Shown here: one piece after another, positions 1 to 12,600 of the stretch
How the letters are laid out: every line of letters begins with the position of its first letter
Numbering within the stretch: the first letter of the stretch is position 1
Source of the DNA: Dromaius novaehollandiae
Lineage: Eukaryota > Chordata > Aves > Casuariiformes > Dromaiidae
Assembly: GCF_036370855.1 (NCBI RefSeq)
Contig: NC_088103.1
Coordinates: 9,735,404 to 9,799,403, forward strand
Length of the DNA stretch: 64,000 nt
Reading direction: 5' to 3'
The notes under the pieces: generated by a model
The model's database searches: none
What the model saw: the letters and a program-made list of their open reading frames with translations, nothing else
Told to the model about the DNA's origin: nothing
Program-made: the position numbers and the translations under genes

Positions 1-3000
1 AAGCAGAATAATTGTCTCTCTTTCTCCCAGTTGTTGAGAATTGGGATCCTGTATGAGCAGGCACGAAGATCAGGGTGCAGGAGGTCCTGATGTGGCCTCA
101 GTCAGTTTGAGGTGAGAAATTGTTCGCCGGAGTCCCACATTCACTGAAGGAATGAACGTTGGTTTTTTTTTTTTTTTGTGCTTTTGATATCTCGTTTGCT
201 GAGGAGAGACATAGGCTTGGCTTTGCCTTAGTAGAAGAGTTGGGCTAGAAAAGGTTAAATGGGACAGAAAAAGCAATGTTTAACAACAAGTTGCCTCTAA
301 ACTCTCCTAATGTGATTATGCAGTTGGTCCCTTAACACTTGCTGTTTTCTTCCCAAGGTGTGATGCAGTTAGTAAATCAAGATGGGAAGCCCTGCCCTCC
401 TGGTTTCCCTCCCCTGTGCTGTGCAGCAGTCACGGGATGGGCTCCCAGGCTGCTTGCAGAGCAGGCTCAAGTGAGTGCTGGCTTCGCCACTGATGCATTT
501 TGCAAATGGAAGCAAGTACTGTATTGCAGGGAGCAGGAGTGAATTGTCTGACTTGTTGTTGCAGGACAGTCTGTGGCTCCAAACTGTTAGAGCTCTAAAT
601 GTGACTAGGTGAGTTCCAGGAAAGAGTCCACCAAGGAGTATTAAACACAGAAATTCAAACATAGCCTCTGGCCCAGGCGTGAGGAGGGTATGCTATGGGG
701 AGTAATGCTGTTTGCTTGCCTTGGTCTTGTGCTCTTGCCCGAGATGTCTGCTGCAGAGCACAGCTGGAGGAGGCTGGGCTGAGTGGACCTCGGGGGTGAT
801 GCAGGGCAGCTGCACTGGCGTGCCCACATGCCCAGGCAGGGATGGTATCACTGCTGAGTGGGGGAAATCCCCAGGGCGCTTCGCCTTGCAAGGGTGATCT
901 CGCCTGACTGTACTGTTTTTCACTGCAAAGCCAGGATTTCTTTTTTAGAGGGCTGTCCAGAGATGTGTGTCAGCATGATGACACCAGAGACAGGGCCTCC
1001 ATCGACCCCTTTCCCGTGCACATGCAGAGAAGTCCAGGCAGGTGTCACGTGTGTGGTCTCACCACAGGTTTTGCTTCTCTGTCAGACAAAGCAGGAACTC
1101 CTGGGAGTTTTCTAGGCTGAGCAATAAGCTCTCAGAGGCAGGTTAAGCTCAGCATTCTCAGGAAACATCTCTTGATATATTTTATGGTTTTTAATATTTG
1201 TCTTCTGTGAAGTATCTTCCTTTCATACTAAATGTGCACCTATTATATGCATGGTTTATTCTCAAATTCCTACAGGAGGCTGAAGGCTCACTTCTTCTAT
1301 AGCATAGAAGAAGACAGGTCTACAGCATATCTCAAGAGAGCAAGCTTCTTGCCTAAAGTGACTTTCAACCTAGGACCTTGAGAGCTGGATTTTTCCTGTG
1401 CTTCCCAGAGGGTTTGACTGTGTGTGCAGGCTTCTCCTAGATACAAGCTATAAGCATTGGCAAATTCAAGACCAGAAGGACGTTTTGGAAGGGCAATGTA
1501 GTTGTCGGTGTGCGTGGCTTTTTTGTAGGGAAAGCTTTTATCTTTGGCTTTGCAGAAGTGGCCTCCTGCAGTCACTCTGTGGATTCAGGAATCTCCCTCT
1601 ACTGTCAGTCACTCTACCAGGCTGTAAGAGCCTAATTTTCCACTCTCAAGCTCAGCTTATTGTACATGCTGTCCATCTCTGGAGACAAGCTCTGGGGTCC
1701 TGCTAAAAAATAAAAAGAAACAAACAAAAACCCAGTAGGTCCCTGACTTCTGCTTTGCCAATAATAGCTGGGGATGGAATTAGGGTTTTATTGAAGAACT
1801 TCTCCAATCTCCTCGAATTTCGGTGCAAGCTGCGCTCCCAGCCTCCCTCCTCTGAATATCACAGTGCTCAGGCCCATTTTTCATGTGGTTTGTTCCAAAG
1901 ATGGGGCATGTTACAGGTGACTGTTCTGGGTGGGTAAGTGGGCTTGGACCATGCTGAGAGCGTGGTGGCCCTGTCTCGGGCCCTGCGCTCGCAGGGGCAG
2001 TGTGCTGCCGTACTTCTTGCAGCATCTGCCGGGCACTTTCCCGACTGCAGACGTGCTCGTGCTGCTGCGTTTCTCTCGTTGCACAGCAGGCGAGGGAGGT
2101 AGCACGTAGTTGTTCATCATTTTGATCAAGCCTCCTGCCGAGAGCAGTGTGATTCTCAAACGGTAGATTAAATGAACCGGGAGTATTGTTGTTTCAAAAA
2201 CGACTGGCTGCAGTGACCAGTGTTGACATGGTTCCTAACAGCCAATGGATCCCCAAGGAATAAAGGAGGAGGAATGGCGAGTTGGACAAAATATGGAAAT
2301 ACATCACTGGAAAGCAAATCTGACCCTGGAAAAAGTATGAACGAGAAGGACCTTTATTCCTTCCATAAAATTGCAGGGCAAGGAGCAGCCTCCTGAGAGG
2401 GGATCCATTTCAGAACAAAATCTGGTACAGAACAAGCTTTTCAGCTCCCTTCATTCGCGAAGCACCTTCTGTTGTGATGGCTGCATGACAATTTGCTGCT
2501 TGGGGAACTGGCAGCATCAGAAAACAAGGGGGAGGGAGGGAAAAGTTAGCTTTAAGACAGCAATCCCTGTTTCCATGTTCCCCATTTTCTCTTGTCAAAA
2601 ATCTGACCATGCAGAATAAATATCCCTTTGCCCTCCTGTGAAAGCTGGACAGCCCAGAGAGAGCCCCTGGGGGGAAAAAAAAATGGGGTGCATGATTGCA
2701 AGGGGAAGCTCTTTTTGCCTTGAGCCATTAAAATCGGGCAGCGGTTCTGGAGGTGGGTGCCCTGATCAGGAGCATCCCAAGTGCAAACCAGCCCTAGACC
2801 CTGTGGGCTCACGGGAAAGTGCAGGGCAGGTTGCTTTCCCTTGCCACTCATTTGAGGCTTAGAAGACAAATGTTGGATTTGAGTGACTAGACTGTGGGCA
2901 GCCAGTAGAGAAAATCAATTAAAATACCAAGCAGCTTAGAAATGGAAGCTTTAATTACTCCACAGACTAGTCTTTAAAGGGGAAAGAGTTAGAGTGAGAC

Positions 3001-6000
3001 CACCTCTACCCTTGTGCTTTGCAATCCTGGGGTCTCGGGATGTTTTTTTGCATGCACATCAAGAGTAGCTGGCCAGATCTCTGGCCCTGAGGGAACCCTG
3101 GGTGTGTGGCTGACCCTACCTCTGGGTGTCCCCTCTGCAGGGCTGTAGGGGTTGGGTGGGTTGCAGGGTGGGATAAAACCACCTTGAAGGTGCTGTGGCA
3201 AGTGCTGTTGTGATTGAATGGTGCTGGCCAGGGCGTGATTTCTGTGACTGAGGCTTAGGCTCTTTGTCTGGAGCCAGCTCTGATCTCTGCTGGCTGTGGG
3301 GCTCACCAAGCACTTTGTTTCTCAGTGGGTTGAGTCTACAAGCAAGGGAGGGAAAAGGATGCCTTGTGCATGCAGCCTTGCAGAGGAAGTGATGGAAACT
3401 AGACAAAAATCGTATGTCACTGAGAGCCATATAGCCTGTGCTTATCCTGGCCATATGTTTGTTTGCTTTCTGCTGGCTTAGTGTAGTACATTCAGCGTGG
3501 GCTTTTGGTGATTGCAGGAACCGCTGGGATTTTAGTGGTTCTTTAGTGGTTGTGACTGGACTGCTGTGGCCCGTCTCCTCCCTTTTCAAAGCAGACCAAC
3601 ACCAGTCACTGTGCTGTTGCACAACCAAACCAGCCTGTTAATGATACCCCGAGCATGGAAAGTCGAGAACAAAACAAAGCATTGGTGAAGTTATTGCAGG
3701 CTCTCCAGATGCCTGTCCGCATCAGCGTCCTGCTGGGAAGTGCACAGAGTGCAGCAAGGCACGGGAGGAGTCAGCCAGGGAACATTCTGCACTTCTCTCT
3801 GCGCCTCCTTCTCTTCCCACCCCGGTGGAAAAGTTTCGGGACGTGAGGTTGCTCTGCAGGACATGCTGTTTGCCAAGGGAGTGAAAGAGCCTTTTTTTCC
3901 CTGTTTTTGCTTAATTTGGGGAAAAGGGAAAGAAAAGGCCAGCCCCCACTTAATGTTCTGCATCAAAAGTTTGGACGGACTATGCTGCTGACAGCTGCCT
4001 TCTGGCAGGGCTGTGCCCCTGGCCTGGCCTGCAGCAGTGCTGCTCCCAGGTCTCAGCTCAGTGGTGCTACATAAAATGTCTTTGCGATGCACTCTGTGCT
4101 GTCTTGGCAGACAGTTTCTGGTGGGATGGTGGAGCCAGACTGGGGAAGCTGGAAGAGATGCATGCTTTTGTCCGTGCAACGCCATGCTGTCGGCTCTTGC
4201 TGTTCTTGTGCGAGTCTTGCAGCATCTGATGTTTCCTGCTGTTAGCTGTATGGCTCTGCGATGTTCTCTGCTTTCGCTTTTGCTTTCTAATGCAAGCTTT
4301 CAGGCTTGAGGCTGCCAACAAAATCTTGAAGGCAAAGAGCTGAGCACAGCTGGAGGCTTAGCAAGTGGAAGGAAGAGCAGCTGAAATCCGTCGTTATAAA
4401 TCCGTTTGCTCCAGGGAGAGGCTGAGGACCCTGTGTGTCCTCTGTATCGCTGGGGCAGAGTGGCACTTAGGTCCCTTCTCTGGGTGGCCGAGGAGCATGA
4501 GCGCTAGCTGGCAACGCTCTCCCCGTGCTGAAGCTGTGGGATGACATTGCAGAAACAGTCTAGGTCAAAATAAATTGCTTTCTGGCATTCTGAGATTATC
4601 TAAGCCCTTCCTTTTCCCAGGCTGAAAGGGAACAAAGGCTCTCGGCCACTCAGGAAAGAGGCTGGAATACCATTTCCATGAGCCACCGGCGCTTATTAGG
4701 GGAGAGGGTAAACAAAGAGATTTGGGGTTAATTTGCTCAGGAGGGGGAGGAGGTAGGACGGAGATGCTGGGTTTTAAAGCTTGCCACTTGCTCTGTCAAT
4801 AACAGCAGGCTGCTGCTTGGGGTTGTCGCAGGCAGCAGTGTCTTTTCGGCGTATTGACTGGCAGCCCTCCGTGGTCTCTCTAACTGCCCATTGATTTTTT
4901 GCATGGACTTGCTGCCAGCTCGGCAGCTGCCCAGTTGATTAAAGCAATGACGGTGCTGCCATGTCATGTCTGACGGGGCAAAGGGGGCTCTGACTCAGTG
5001 CTGGCTCCCAGGCCATCTTTTGTGGCTGCCGGCAGGGCTTTGCTGCCTCCGCATACAAGGCACCCCATGGCCTGTTTTCCCACGAAGGCTGTATTATTGC
5101 TTTGTTTCCCCTCTTGCTCTTTCACTGCATCCTTCCGTGCTGCTGCTGTCTGCTCCGCAGCAGATGCCGGCACACCTTTGGAGGCAGGAGATACCAGTGT
5201 CTTCCGAGCTGTGCAGAACTGGCAGACTCGGAGTCCTCCAACAAATCCCACCTCCTGGATGAATGCATCTGTTTGCAGTACAAGCGTCAGATGCTCGAGC
5301 CGTGAGAGCTGGCAGTCGAGCTGGTAGAAGCTCTTTGCTTGCACCTCTGATGGTGGGTTGTATCTTGGCCCCCTGCTTGCATCCATCTCCTGGTGCAGAC
5401 CTCCATCTCCAAGTGCTTCCCCAGAGCTGGGAACAAAATGGTATGAAAGGAGGGAAGGGAATAATTCTGGACTAAATCAGAGGTGGAGGTGAACGGTTTG
5501 CTAGGTGGAGGGGAGAGCTGAGATGGAAACTTTGGTCATCCTTCCTGTTAGGGGAAAGGAGAAGCTGGGCAGTGATCTCCAGAGCCACCAGGAGCTCTGA
5601 GCATCCCAAAAGGTGCATTAACACCCTTTCAGGTCCTGGCCATTTGCGGGTTGCCAGCCCGGTCCCTGTGCTCTGTGAGCAGAGCAACAAGCTGAGCCTC
5701 CCTCCTTCAGTGTTGCTAATTCTGGGCATTTTCTCTGAAGTTCATAGTAGTCTCATTTTCTCTGGCTGCTGGAACCAGGTGACTGAAACTTTCTAACCCT
5801 CCTTCTAGCATGAAGTTTGCTCTGAAGGGTTCAGGAATGAGAGGGACATATAAAGAGACAAGCAAATGTATTATTTTGAAAATATTATGGCTTTCAAATG
5901 CTTGAAAATTAGCCATAGTGCAAACTATTCTTTTCAAAATGGATGTAGTTGCAAGTTAATGCTGTCAGCAGAGCACCGTGGCAGGAATGGAGAATTTCAT

Positions 6001-7199
6001 GCTCTGAGCTTCCAAGCTGTGGACTAAATAAAATCCTCTTTTCTTTTCCTGAACTCACTTTAAGTGAGTGCTTTCTCCTGCTTGGCAGATAAAGCAGAGA
6101 AGTCCTTAGCTTAAAGATAAGTCTTTACATCTTTTAGCAAAAGCATTTTCTGCTGGGGTGCTGACAGGAGTAGCTCAGAGAGTGCTAATATCTCTCTGCA
6201 GCTGGGCAAATCTGACCTTTCCACTGGAAGAAAACTTGTGACTTCCAGAGGAAAGTGTCATTCTGATGTGCAGCAAAGCTGAGGACACTTTTAACTTCCC
6301 ATAGACTTAATTTTTTAGCAAAGCAAAATCTGAACACTCTATTTATCCCCCCCACCTCAAACTTATAACAGCACATCAGATATGTCCTTTGCTCTGGTCT
6401 CTTCCAGCTGCCTGGAGGACTTCTTGCAAGGCAAGGTTGTGTGTCCTACCTCAGGGTTTAGGGCTTGGAGATAGCTGTGTGCCTTGGTTTGAGAGCGAAT
6501 GCCTACAGCTTCCAGCTATTTTATCTCAAAGCAGTATTCTGCGTGGCAGCACTGCCATGGCCCAGACATTTGGGCTCCCTGGTTTCTGGCCAGATGAATT
6601 GGCAGGAAACCACTGAGCTCTCCATGAAATCCTCCACGGGGTTGGTGGACAGTTGCTGCTCAAAACATTTCAGTTCTGTTTAATTGTCACTTCTTGATGA
6701 GCAACCATTTGGACAGGAGATTCCCATCCAGAGCGCTTCCACAAGCCTGGGAGGCTCAGGAATTCCCAGTGCTGGCAGAAGCTGGGTAAGATAGGCAGGA
6801 GAAGGCTAAACCTAGATCCCTCCTGTTTCTTCTGCTCCATCCCTTAGTGTCTGCTGTTGGGCACTCGGAGACAGGGCTGGCCAAAACGGACACTTTCCGT
6901 AGCCTGTTAGAGCCATGCTTATGCCTCATAAGGGAGTACTTGGGAATGGCCTTGGTTTTCCTATTTCTGGGTTTTGAAGTGGTGCAGATGCTTCTGTACA
7001 CTGCAAAGGGTCACCACTGCTTGTCGTCACCTATCGATAAAACTTGGTCCTTCCCACCCACCCACCTGCCTTGGGCAAATAAAGCCAGGCTTCAAGCGGC
7101 CCCTTTTGTTCATCTGTGTGTGAAGACAAACTCCTACTGGGGGAGTAAAGTCAAAAGTCACCTTTCCAGGTGCATTCAGAGCTTCCAGAAAGAACCCTA
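1..7199. other. Non-coding stretch, no gene seen
   Basis: No exon with a convincing protein signature was found. Open frames reach about 170 codons on the minus strand (3116-3628) and 164 codons (3691-4185), but they overlap frames of similar length on the other strand, have low-complexity Ser/Pro/Gln composition, and match no family I recognise. The DNA is of mixed composition with many CTGG and CAGC words. A 15-base T run lies at 163-177. No CR1, tRNA or LTR signature was noticed. Confidence 0.6.
163..177. repeat. Poly-T run (15)
   Basis: Uninterrupted run of T flanked by unique sequence. It is not visibly attached to a retroposon. Confidence 0.9.
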
Positions 7200-7395
7200 G
7201 TTCTCATCCAAAACTAATAGAGAGAATTTCCCCAGAAAATATCGGCACAGGCCAGAGAGCATTAAACTGGAACTTTAAGCCAATTAATAGCCGTATAATT
7301 ACAGCCCACCCCCTCCTACTCACTTCTGCCTTCCCTGTGCAATTTTCTTTTTAATTTTCGCTTAATAGGCACGCACAAAAGATTAGTTGCTCAGT
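7200..7395. promoter_or_regulatory. Putative conserved non-coding element
   Basis: AT-rich block inside GC-richer DNA, containing CCAATTAATAG and CCGTATAATTACAG around 7280-7303, then TTTTAATTTTCGCTTAATAGG. TAAT cores of this kind are bound by homeodomain proteins and are typical of vertebrate developmental enhancers. Function and conservation are inferred from texture only. Confidence 0.35.
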
Positions 7396-8084
7396 GCGCT
7401 GCTTGCATTTGATATGTAGAAGGCTTAATGTTCAGAAAAAATCAGATGTGCTCAGTCCATTTGGGACCAGCCCAAGCAGCAGGGGAGTAACCCAGGCCGT
7501 GCAGTTACCTGCGTGTCTGGCTGCTGGAAGCGATGGTGCTCTTGCAGTTAGCGTGCTATCCCACTTCCAAGGAGGGGGGAAAAAGTCAGAATTTGAGGCT
7601 TTTATAGCATTAAATTAAAACAGTGCACAGGGTCTGTTTGGTTCCCAGGCATGAATGTCGTATCAACTCTCCTCTCTGTCTGATAACAGTGGTACCCACT
7701 GGCTAAGCTCAGTCTGTGGTCTGATATGCAATAAAAAGTGTGTGTGGGGGGGAAGCGAGAAGCAGCAGCCTGGTAAATGTAATTTCAGGTATCTCAGCCT
7801 CTCATTACTCTTACTCTCTGGTTCCTGTGTAATTAATCCTGAAGAAGGAAACCCCTGAACGTGGGGTGCTTGGTGCCACGCTCGGCTCCCTCAGAGGTGC
7901 AGTGGCGGGTGGCTTCGGTGCAGCCCCTCTTTCCACCTCGCAGAATCGGGCCCTCGCGTTGCAGCCGGCCATGCAAATCTGTCGCTCTCCTGGGTGGCTT
8001 TAGCGGCTGCCAGGGTTTGGGCACATAGCACCTGAAGTTGCTTCTCGGCCCCGGCACCCTTTGCAGGGCCTCTCCCCAATGCAC
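7396..8084. other. Non-coding stretch
   Basis: Nothing recognisable. A G run occurs at about 7746-7752 and a CpG-richer patch near 7920-8060. Short frames here look like chance. Confidence 0.5.
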
Positions 8085-8200
8085 TTGTGAGGTAATTAGA
8101 TAACTGCCGCTAACAAATATGTGCATTTAATAAATATGCTAATTGGTATTGACCAACATGTGGCAGACGCTCTGTCAAGTGCCAATTAGAAGCCTAAGAA
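8085..8200. promoter_or_regulatory. Putative homeodomain/POU-rich enhancer block
   Basis: This compact AT-rich block holds GGTAATTAGAT (8091-8101), an octamer-like ATGCTAAT (8136-8143) followed at once by TGG, a TGACCAAC word, and CAATTAG (8183-8189). Three TAAT-type sites plus a POU octamer variant in about 115 bases, flanked by GC-rich DNA, is the texture of a conserved developmental enhancer. The motifs are seen directly; the enhancer role is inference. Confidence 0.4.
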
Positions 8201-8509
8201 GCGCTTGAGAAACGAGAGGCCGGTGATTAGACCTCAGGGTGGGGATCGACGGAAATGCCAGCTGTGAAGCTGGCACCTCGTGCCCGGGGAAGTCTCTCCA
8301 GCTCCTTGCATGCCTCTCAGATGAGGGGAAAAAAGGGATTTCCCTGAAAAACAGGACTAGGAGTCCTTGGGGGTGACCTGGCTGCGCCTCTTGGCCTCTT
8401 CCGATGTGGTGGACAGAGGGCTGGAGTGTTACTGGCATGGCTGAGCCTGCCCCTGCTGCCATGGGCTGGGCCGGGATGGGGTGAGCACAGAGATGCACTG
8501 AGCATCACT

Positions 8510-8541
<32 letters not shown>

Positions 8542-9159
8542 TCCTCCCAGTGTGTACTAAAAGAGAGATGTTCAGTATTTAATGCCAGATGGCAAGTTTT
8601 AGTTTTCCATTACATGGTGGTTTTGTGGGCAAGTCCCATTTATCCATCCCGTGAGCGGGCAGGGGCTTGCCTGCGAGGGCTTGCTTTGGTCGGTGTCACC
8701 TGTGCCCGGGAGCCTGGCAGGGGACTAAAGCAGCCCTGCTACAAGGACCCGCTTCTACTCCCACGTGCGAGGCAGGACTGGGGCGGGCCGGACAGGCGGC
8801 ACCACATCCGCACAGTTTTCAGGGTGACTGCCCACCCCTGAGCTGGGGCACAGGCGAAATGGTGGCGTCCCAGGACGGCTGTCCTTGCCGTGGGATACCC
8901 CCTCCCGGCGGCTGGCATGCAGCCTGTCTTTACCCAGCACACTCGGACCTGAAGCGCATCCATTCGAGGGGATGCTCTCCCCCGTTGCTGGTTTGTAGCC
9001 TTGCCTCCCATTCAACAAGTCTATTCTTTCATCAGGCATGCACTGCAAAAAGGCCTCCCTTCCCTAAATTTCCTGTCATGGTCGGTGGGGGAAACTTATT
9101 TTCCTGCCCAGGCCTCTTTCCCCTAGCTATAATTTACCGTGGGCTCTGCTGGCACCCGC
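8201..9159. other. GC-rich non-coding stretch
   Basis: GC-rich with moderate CpG near 8650-8980. A 183-codon open frame (8667-9218, plus) is the longest in the window, but it overlaps three minus-strand frames of 75-97 codons, is rich in Pro/Gly/Cys/Ala as expected from GC-rich chance sequence, and has no recognisable domain. I treat it as non-coding. Confidence 0.5.
8509..8542. repeat. T-rich homopolymer tract
   Basis: 34 bases of T with one C interruption, followed by CCTCCCAG. It could be the reversed poly-A tail of an old retroposon, but no body is recognisable on either side. Confidence 0.85.
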
Positions 9160-9330
9160 TGCCAGATAACTGGGACAAAGCCTGCCTGACACAAGCTACG
9201 GCAGCAAATAATAAATAAACCCCGCTTGCGCTTGCAGCAGGCATTGACTGGATACAGCGCAGTCGATAACTCCAGCAGGCAGCAGAGTAAACAACCGCTC
9301 CCCCTAATTGCCGAGGGCTGCAGTCTCCCC
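9160..9330. promoter_or_regulatory. Putative conserved non-coding element
   Basis: Contains GCAAATAATAAATAAACC, GTCGATAACTCC and CCCCTAATTGCC within about 150 bases. The TAAT and ATAAA words resemble homeodomain and forkhead sites (TAAATAAAC is forkhead-like). No coding or repeat explanation was found. Confidence 0.3.
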
Positions 9331-9564
9331 CCAGCCTGTGGGAGCCTCAGGCTCTGGCGCAAACCCCGACACGCGGCTGCCGGGCTGCCTGGAAGAGATG
9401 CCGGGACGCCAGAGCCGTGGCTGGGGCTGCCAGAGCTGGGTCACTGTTTTTTGGGGTGTCTTGGTGCTTGGTGACGGGATGCTCAGCATGAGCACCAAGT
9501 CCTGCTCCCATGCAAACTGCTCCCGGCCGCGTGCCCCTTGGAGCCGTTTGGGTGCCTGGCTTGG

Positions 9565-9730
9565 CTTATTTATTGCCGCCATCAATTAATTTTGTTTTAG
9601 GAGGAAGGACGAGTTCCCCTGAGACCGTCTGTGCGCTGCAGACCATTACTGCATTGGTGTCTGAGAGCTTTGGCATGCGAACCCCCTCACTGCTGTCAGC
9701 CCAGCGCAATTAATTAGCTGGCACCATTGG
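9565..9730. promoter_or_regulatory. Putative conserved non-coding element
   Basis: Contains CATCAATTAATTTTG near 9582-9596 and GCAATTAATTAGCTGG near 9706-9721, two doubled TAAT-type homeodomain sites about 125 bases apart in otherwise GC-rich DNA. Enhancer function is inferred. Confidence 0.3.
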
Positions 9731-12006
9731 GAGATGGCGGTCCAGCATCTCGGCTGCTCTTGTCCTCGGGTCCATGTAGTGTTGAGAGATCTTTCCCAAG
9801 AGCGGCGCTCCGGGGTGGCCGGGGCTCAGCTCGGAGGCACGGCTGCCACCGAGCCCCCAGGCTGCCCTCAAGCCCGTGCTCTGTTGCGTGACTGCTTCTG
9901 AAGCAGGCAACTTGGCTTAAAAAAAGCCAAGGAAAAGCTCACGTTGGTCCCTCTTGACTCTGCCAACACGTGGCCGGATTAGACAGCGAGGGCACCTTCT
10001 CCGTCTGAATTATTGCTCATCTGTCACACGCTGTAGAGCTGGATCATTGCTTTTATGTTATGTTACCCAAAAACGAGCGCTCGGGAGGCAGCAGCCCCAC
10101 CGAGATGGAAAAATACGGTAGGCCTATCCCTTAACAACGTTGTTGAGTGCCTCTCAGTGGGATGTCGCTTTGCTTTAAGGCTTTACAGCTATCCTTGCTT
10201 TATTTTTTACTGCCTGTGAAACAGTAATGCAGTGCAGCTGCGCTCTGAGTGCATCTGCAGGGCTCGGAGGCTAGGACTGGGTGGCTGGGGCAGATATAGT
10301 GCTGTGCCTGCCTTCCAGGATCAGGCAGTTTGAGGCCCAGCTTGGGCTGAGATCCTTGTCCTTTTCCTACCAGAAAAGCGACCAGCCCTTTCCCAGGATC
10401 TGTGCTTTCTGTGGGCCGTTGCACTTTCTGGGCACGTGTGCCTGCTCTGGGAATGCAGCCGTGAGTGTGGAGGAGCAGGAGCTGCTTGGGCTTACGTGCT
10501 ATCAGGAGCCCATTTCTCAGTAATACAGTGCCCTAATCTTTCTTTTTATCAATTTTGATAAAAAGTGTGTACATGCATACACACATATATACATACACAT
10601 GCATGAGCACACACATGTGTTGCTGAATATACAAAATCCTGAGCTCCTTGGAAGGACAAAAATGCTGTTTGCTGCACGTCTGTTTTAAAGCTTGGGGAAA
10701 CGAAGGGGCCTGACGTGTTTGTGGCATGCCGGTCTGTGAAGTGGGTCTCCATCCAAACCCAGATGGAAAAGAGGCCCCAGCAGCGCAGTGGGAGCTGGTA
10801 GGCTGTATTTAAGTAGGTGTCTGGCTCGCACCAGTTCCTGGAGGCATCTTGTGTTATGTTTGTGTGTGGCGTGAAAGAGGCAGTGGCAGACAAGGTGGCT
10901 TGTAACCTGTTTGTTTTATTTGCTCTTTGGGGTTTCTGGCAGGATTCGAAGTGTGGGGGCTCCCTTGGCTTAACGCGTTGTGCTTGTCAGCTCTATGGCA
11001 GTAACATCCCCTGGTAATTGCAAAGTAAAACCCAGCTTGCGATTGCCACAGCATCCTAGCGAAGATCACTCGGGGCTTTTCACGTAGCAGAGCATCAGCT
11101 AAAAAATCCAAACGCAAGAAGGGGTAGGAAAGGCTGCGGCTTTGGCGTTTACCTTGCCTGCGTAACAGCATTAACCTTTGGTCAGGTGAATTGTCTCATT
11201 CCCAGCCCCGTCACTCGAGGTATCCAGCTGCCGAGAACACCACTTTCTGTATGTAAAGTGGAAACGGAAAAGCGCCAGCAAATTAGGCAAAGCACTTTAT
11301 CTGACAGAGCAGCATCCTCCCGAATAAAGGAACAAACGGAGTTTGTCTTGTGGTCAGGGTGACACTTTGCCACAAAAGAAGAGCAGGGATGAGTTAATTA
11401 AACTCTAAAGAAACCATTTATTAGAAAAGGAAAGTAAGACATGGCTTTTCTTCAGTACTGGAGAAAGGCTCATTATAAAGGGAAACCATTCTTTAGCAGT
11501 TAATAAACTATTTTCCACCACCTAGCTTTGAGGAATGGTTAACAGAGTGTCTGTGGCTCATCTTAATGTGCAGCTTTGCAAGGTGTCTGTGGCCCATTGG
11601 CTTAAAACAGCAGCAAGTTTAGAAAAGAGCTGTCTCTGAAAACTAGAAAACTGGAGAGCTTGGCAGGTCGGTAACCACAGGAAGCACCTCTGGTGTCTCA
11701 TTTTCCATTTGACCCATGTACAGAACTGGCACAAAGGCAACTTAAGCTTAGGCCTTTTCTCATTTTGGCTTATGTTAGCTATCCTGAAATTCAACATGCC
11801 CCCACACTTCTCCATGGAGATATTGGCCAGAGAAGAACCTCAAATGCTTGCCGAATTTGGACCATGGTGTGATACACTGTTGGTCTAGTGATTAAAATAG
11901 GTTTGCAATTGATGCATTACCCAGCATCACATTATAGCATTGCCCAAATTCACTTAGGCTGAATCTTGTCTTTCACAGCTCAATACACAAATCATGGTTT
12001 AAGCAT
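9731..12006. other. Non-coding stretch
   Basis: No gene recognised. The part around 9990-10130 has enhancer-like words (GAATTATTGCTCATCTGTCA) and might be conserved. It also contains a TG/CA microsatellite, listed separately. The last 130 bases before 12007 may already be decayed CR1 sequence, but I cannot match them. Confidence 0.5.
10565..10620. repeat. Imperfect CA/TA microsatellite
   Basis: Alternating purine-pyrimidine tract made of TGTGTACATGCATAC, CACACATATATACATAC and CACACATGTG words. Such tracts are often length-polymorphic. Confidence 0.8.
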
Positions 12007-12600
12007 GGCCACCAGCGGAGTCCCGTGGGAGTGTGTGCGGGGACCTGTGCTCTCTGGTACACTCAGAAAGGACCTGGAAAGGGTCGGGGAGACAAGGGAG
12101 TGACAACATTTGCTGACAACACTAAGTTAATACAAAAAGATTAAAATACAGCCAACCTCCAAGAATGGTTAGAGGACCTAGTGAGCAGATAATAAAACGG
12201 CAGATGAAATTCAAGGCTGCTAAATGAAAAACAATACACAGGGGAAAAATCATTCTAACTTTACACATACAGTGATGGGCTCTGAACTAGCTATTACTGC
12301 CCAGGAAAGAGACCTTATAGTCATGCTAGAAATATCTATCAAAAAGTTCACGCTCCACAGTAGTCCAAAAAACAAATAGAATGATAAGAGTTATAGGGAA
12401 GTAAGAGCAAAACGGGGAGCGTTACTATGCCACTGAAGGAATGTTTGGTATATCCCACCTTAAATAAGCTGTGAGCAGCTCGGTCTTCCCATCTCAAAAA
12501 GGACAGAGGAGGACTGGAAAGGGCTCAGAGGAGGGTGACAGGGGTGATCAAAGGCCTGGAGTGGCTCAGCCTGGAAAATAATCTACTGAAAGCCGGGAAT
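12007..12600 (+). pseudogene. CR1 ORF2 (reverse transcriptase) remnant
   Basis: C-terminal part of the CR1 ORF2 polyprotein (endonuclease plus reverse transcriptase). Only the palm-domain end and the region after it remain. Motif C reads FADN instead of the catalytic FADD, so the second catalytic aspartate has become asparagine. In that frame stops occur at 12142, 12190 and 12193. The QMKFKAAK-like segment at 12201 lies in a different frame, showing at least one indel. It cannot make a working enzyme. The start is set by the first recognisable CR1 words; the 3' boundary with the tail is approximate. Confidence 0.7.

Noticed and set aside
3116..3628. 170-codon minus-strand frame
   Set aside because: Ser/Gln/Pro-rich chance-like composition, overlapped by other frames, no family resemblance.
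8667..9218. 183-codon open frame, longest in the window
   Set aside because: GC-rich composition explains the lack of stops; it overlaps long minus-strand frames, and no domain or splice context is recognisable.
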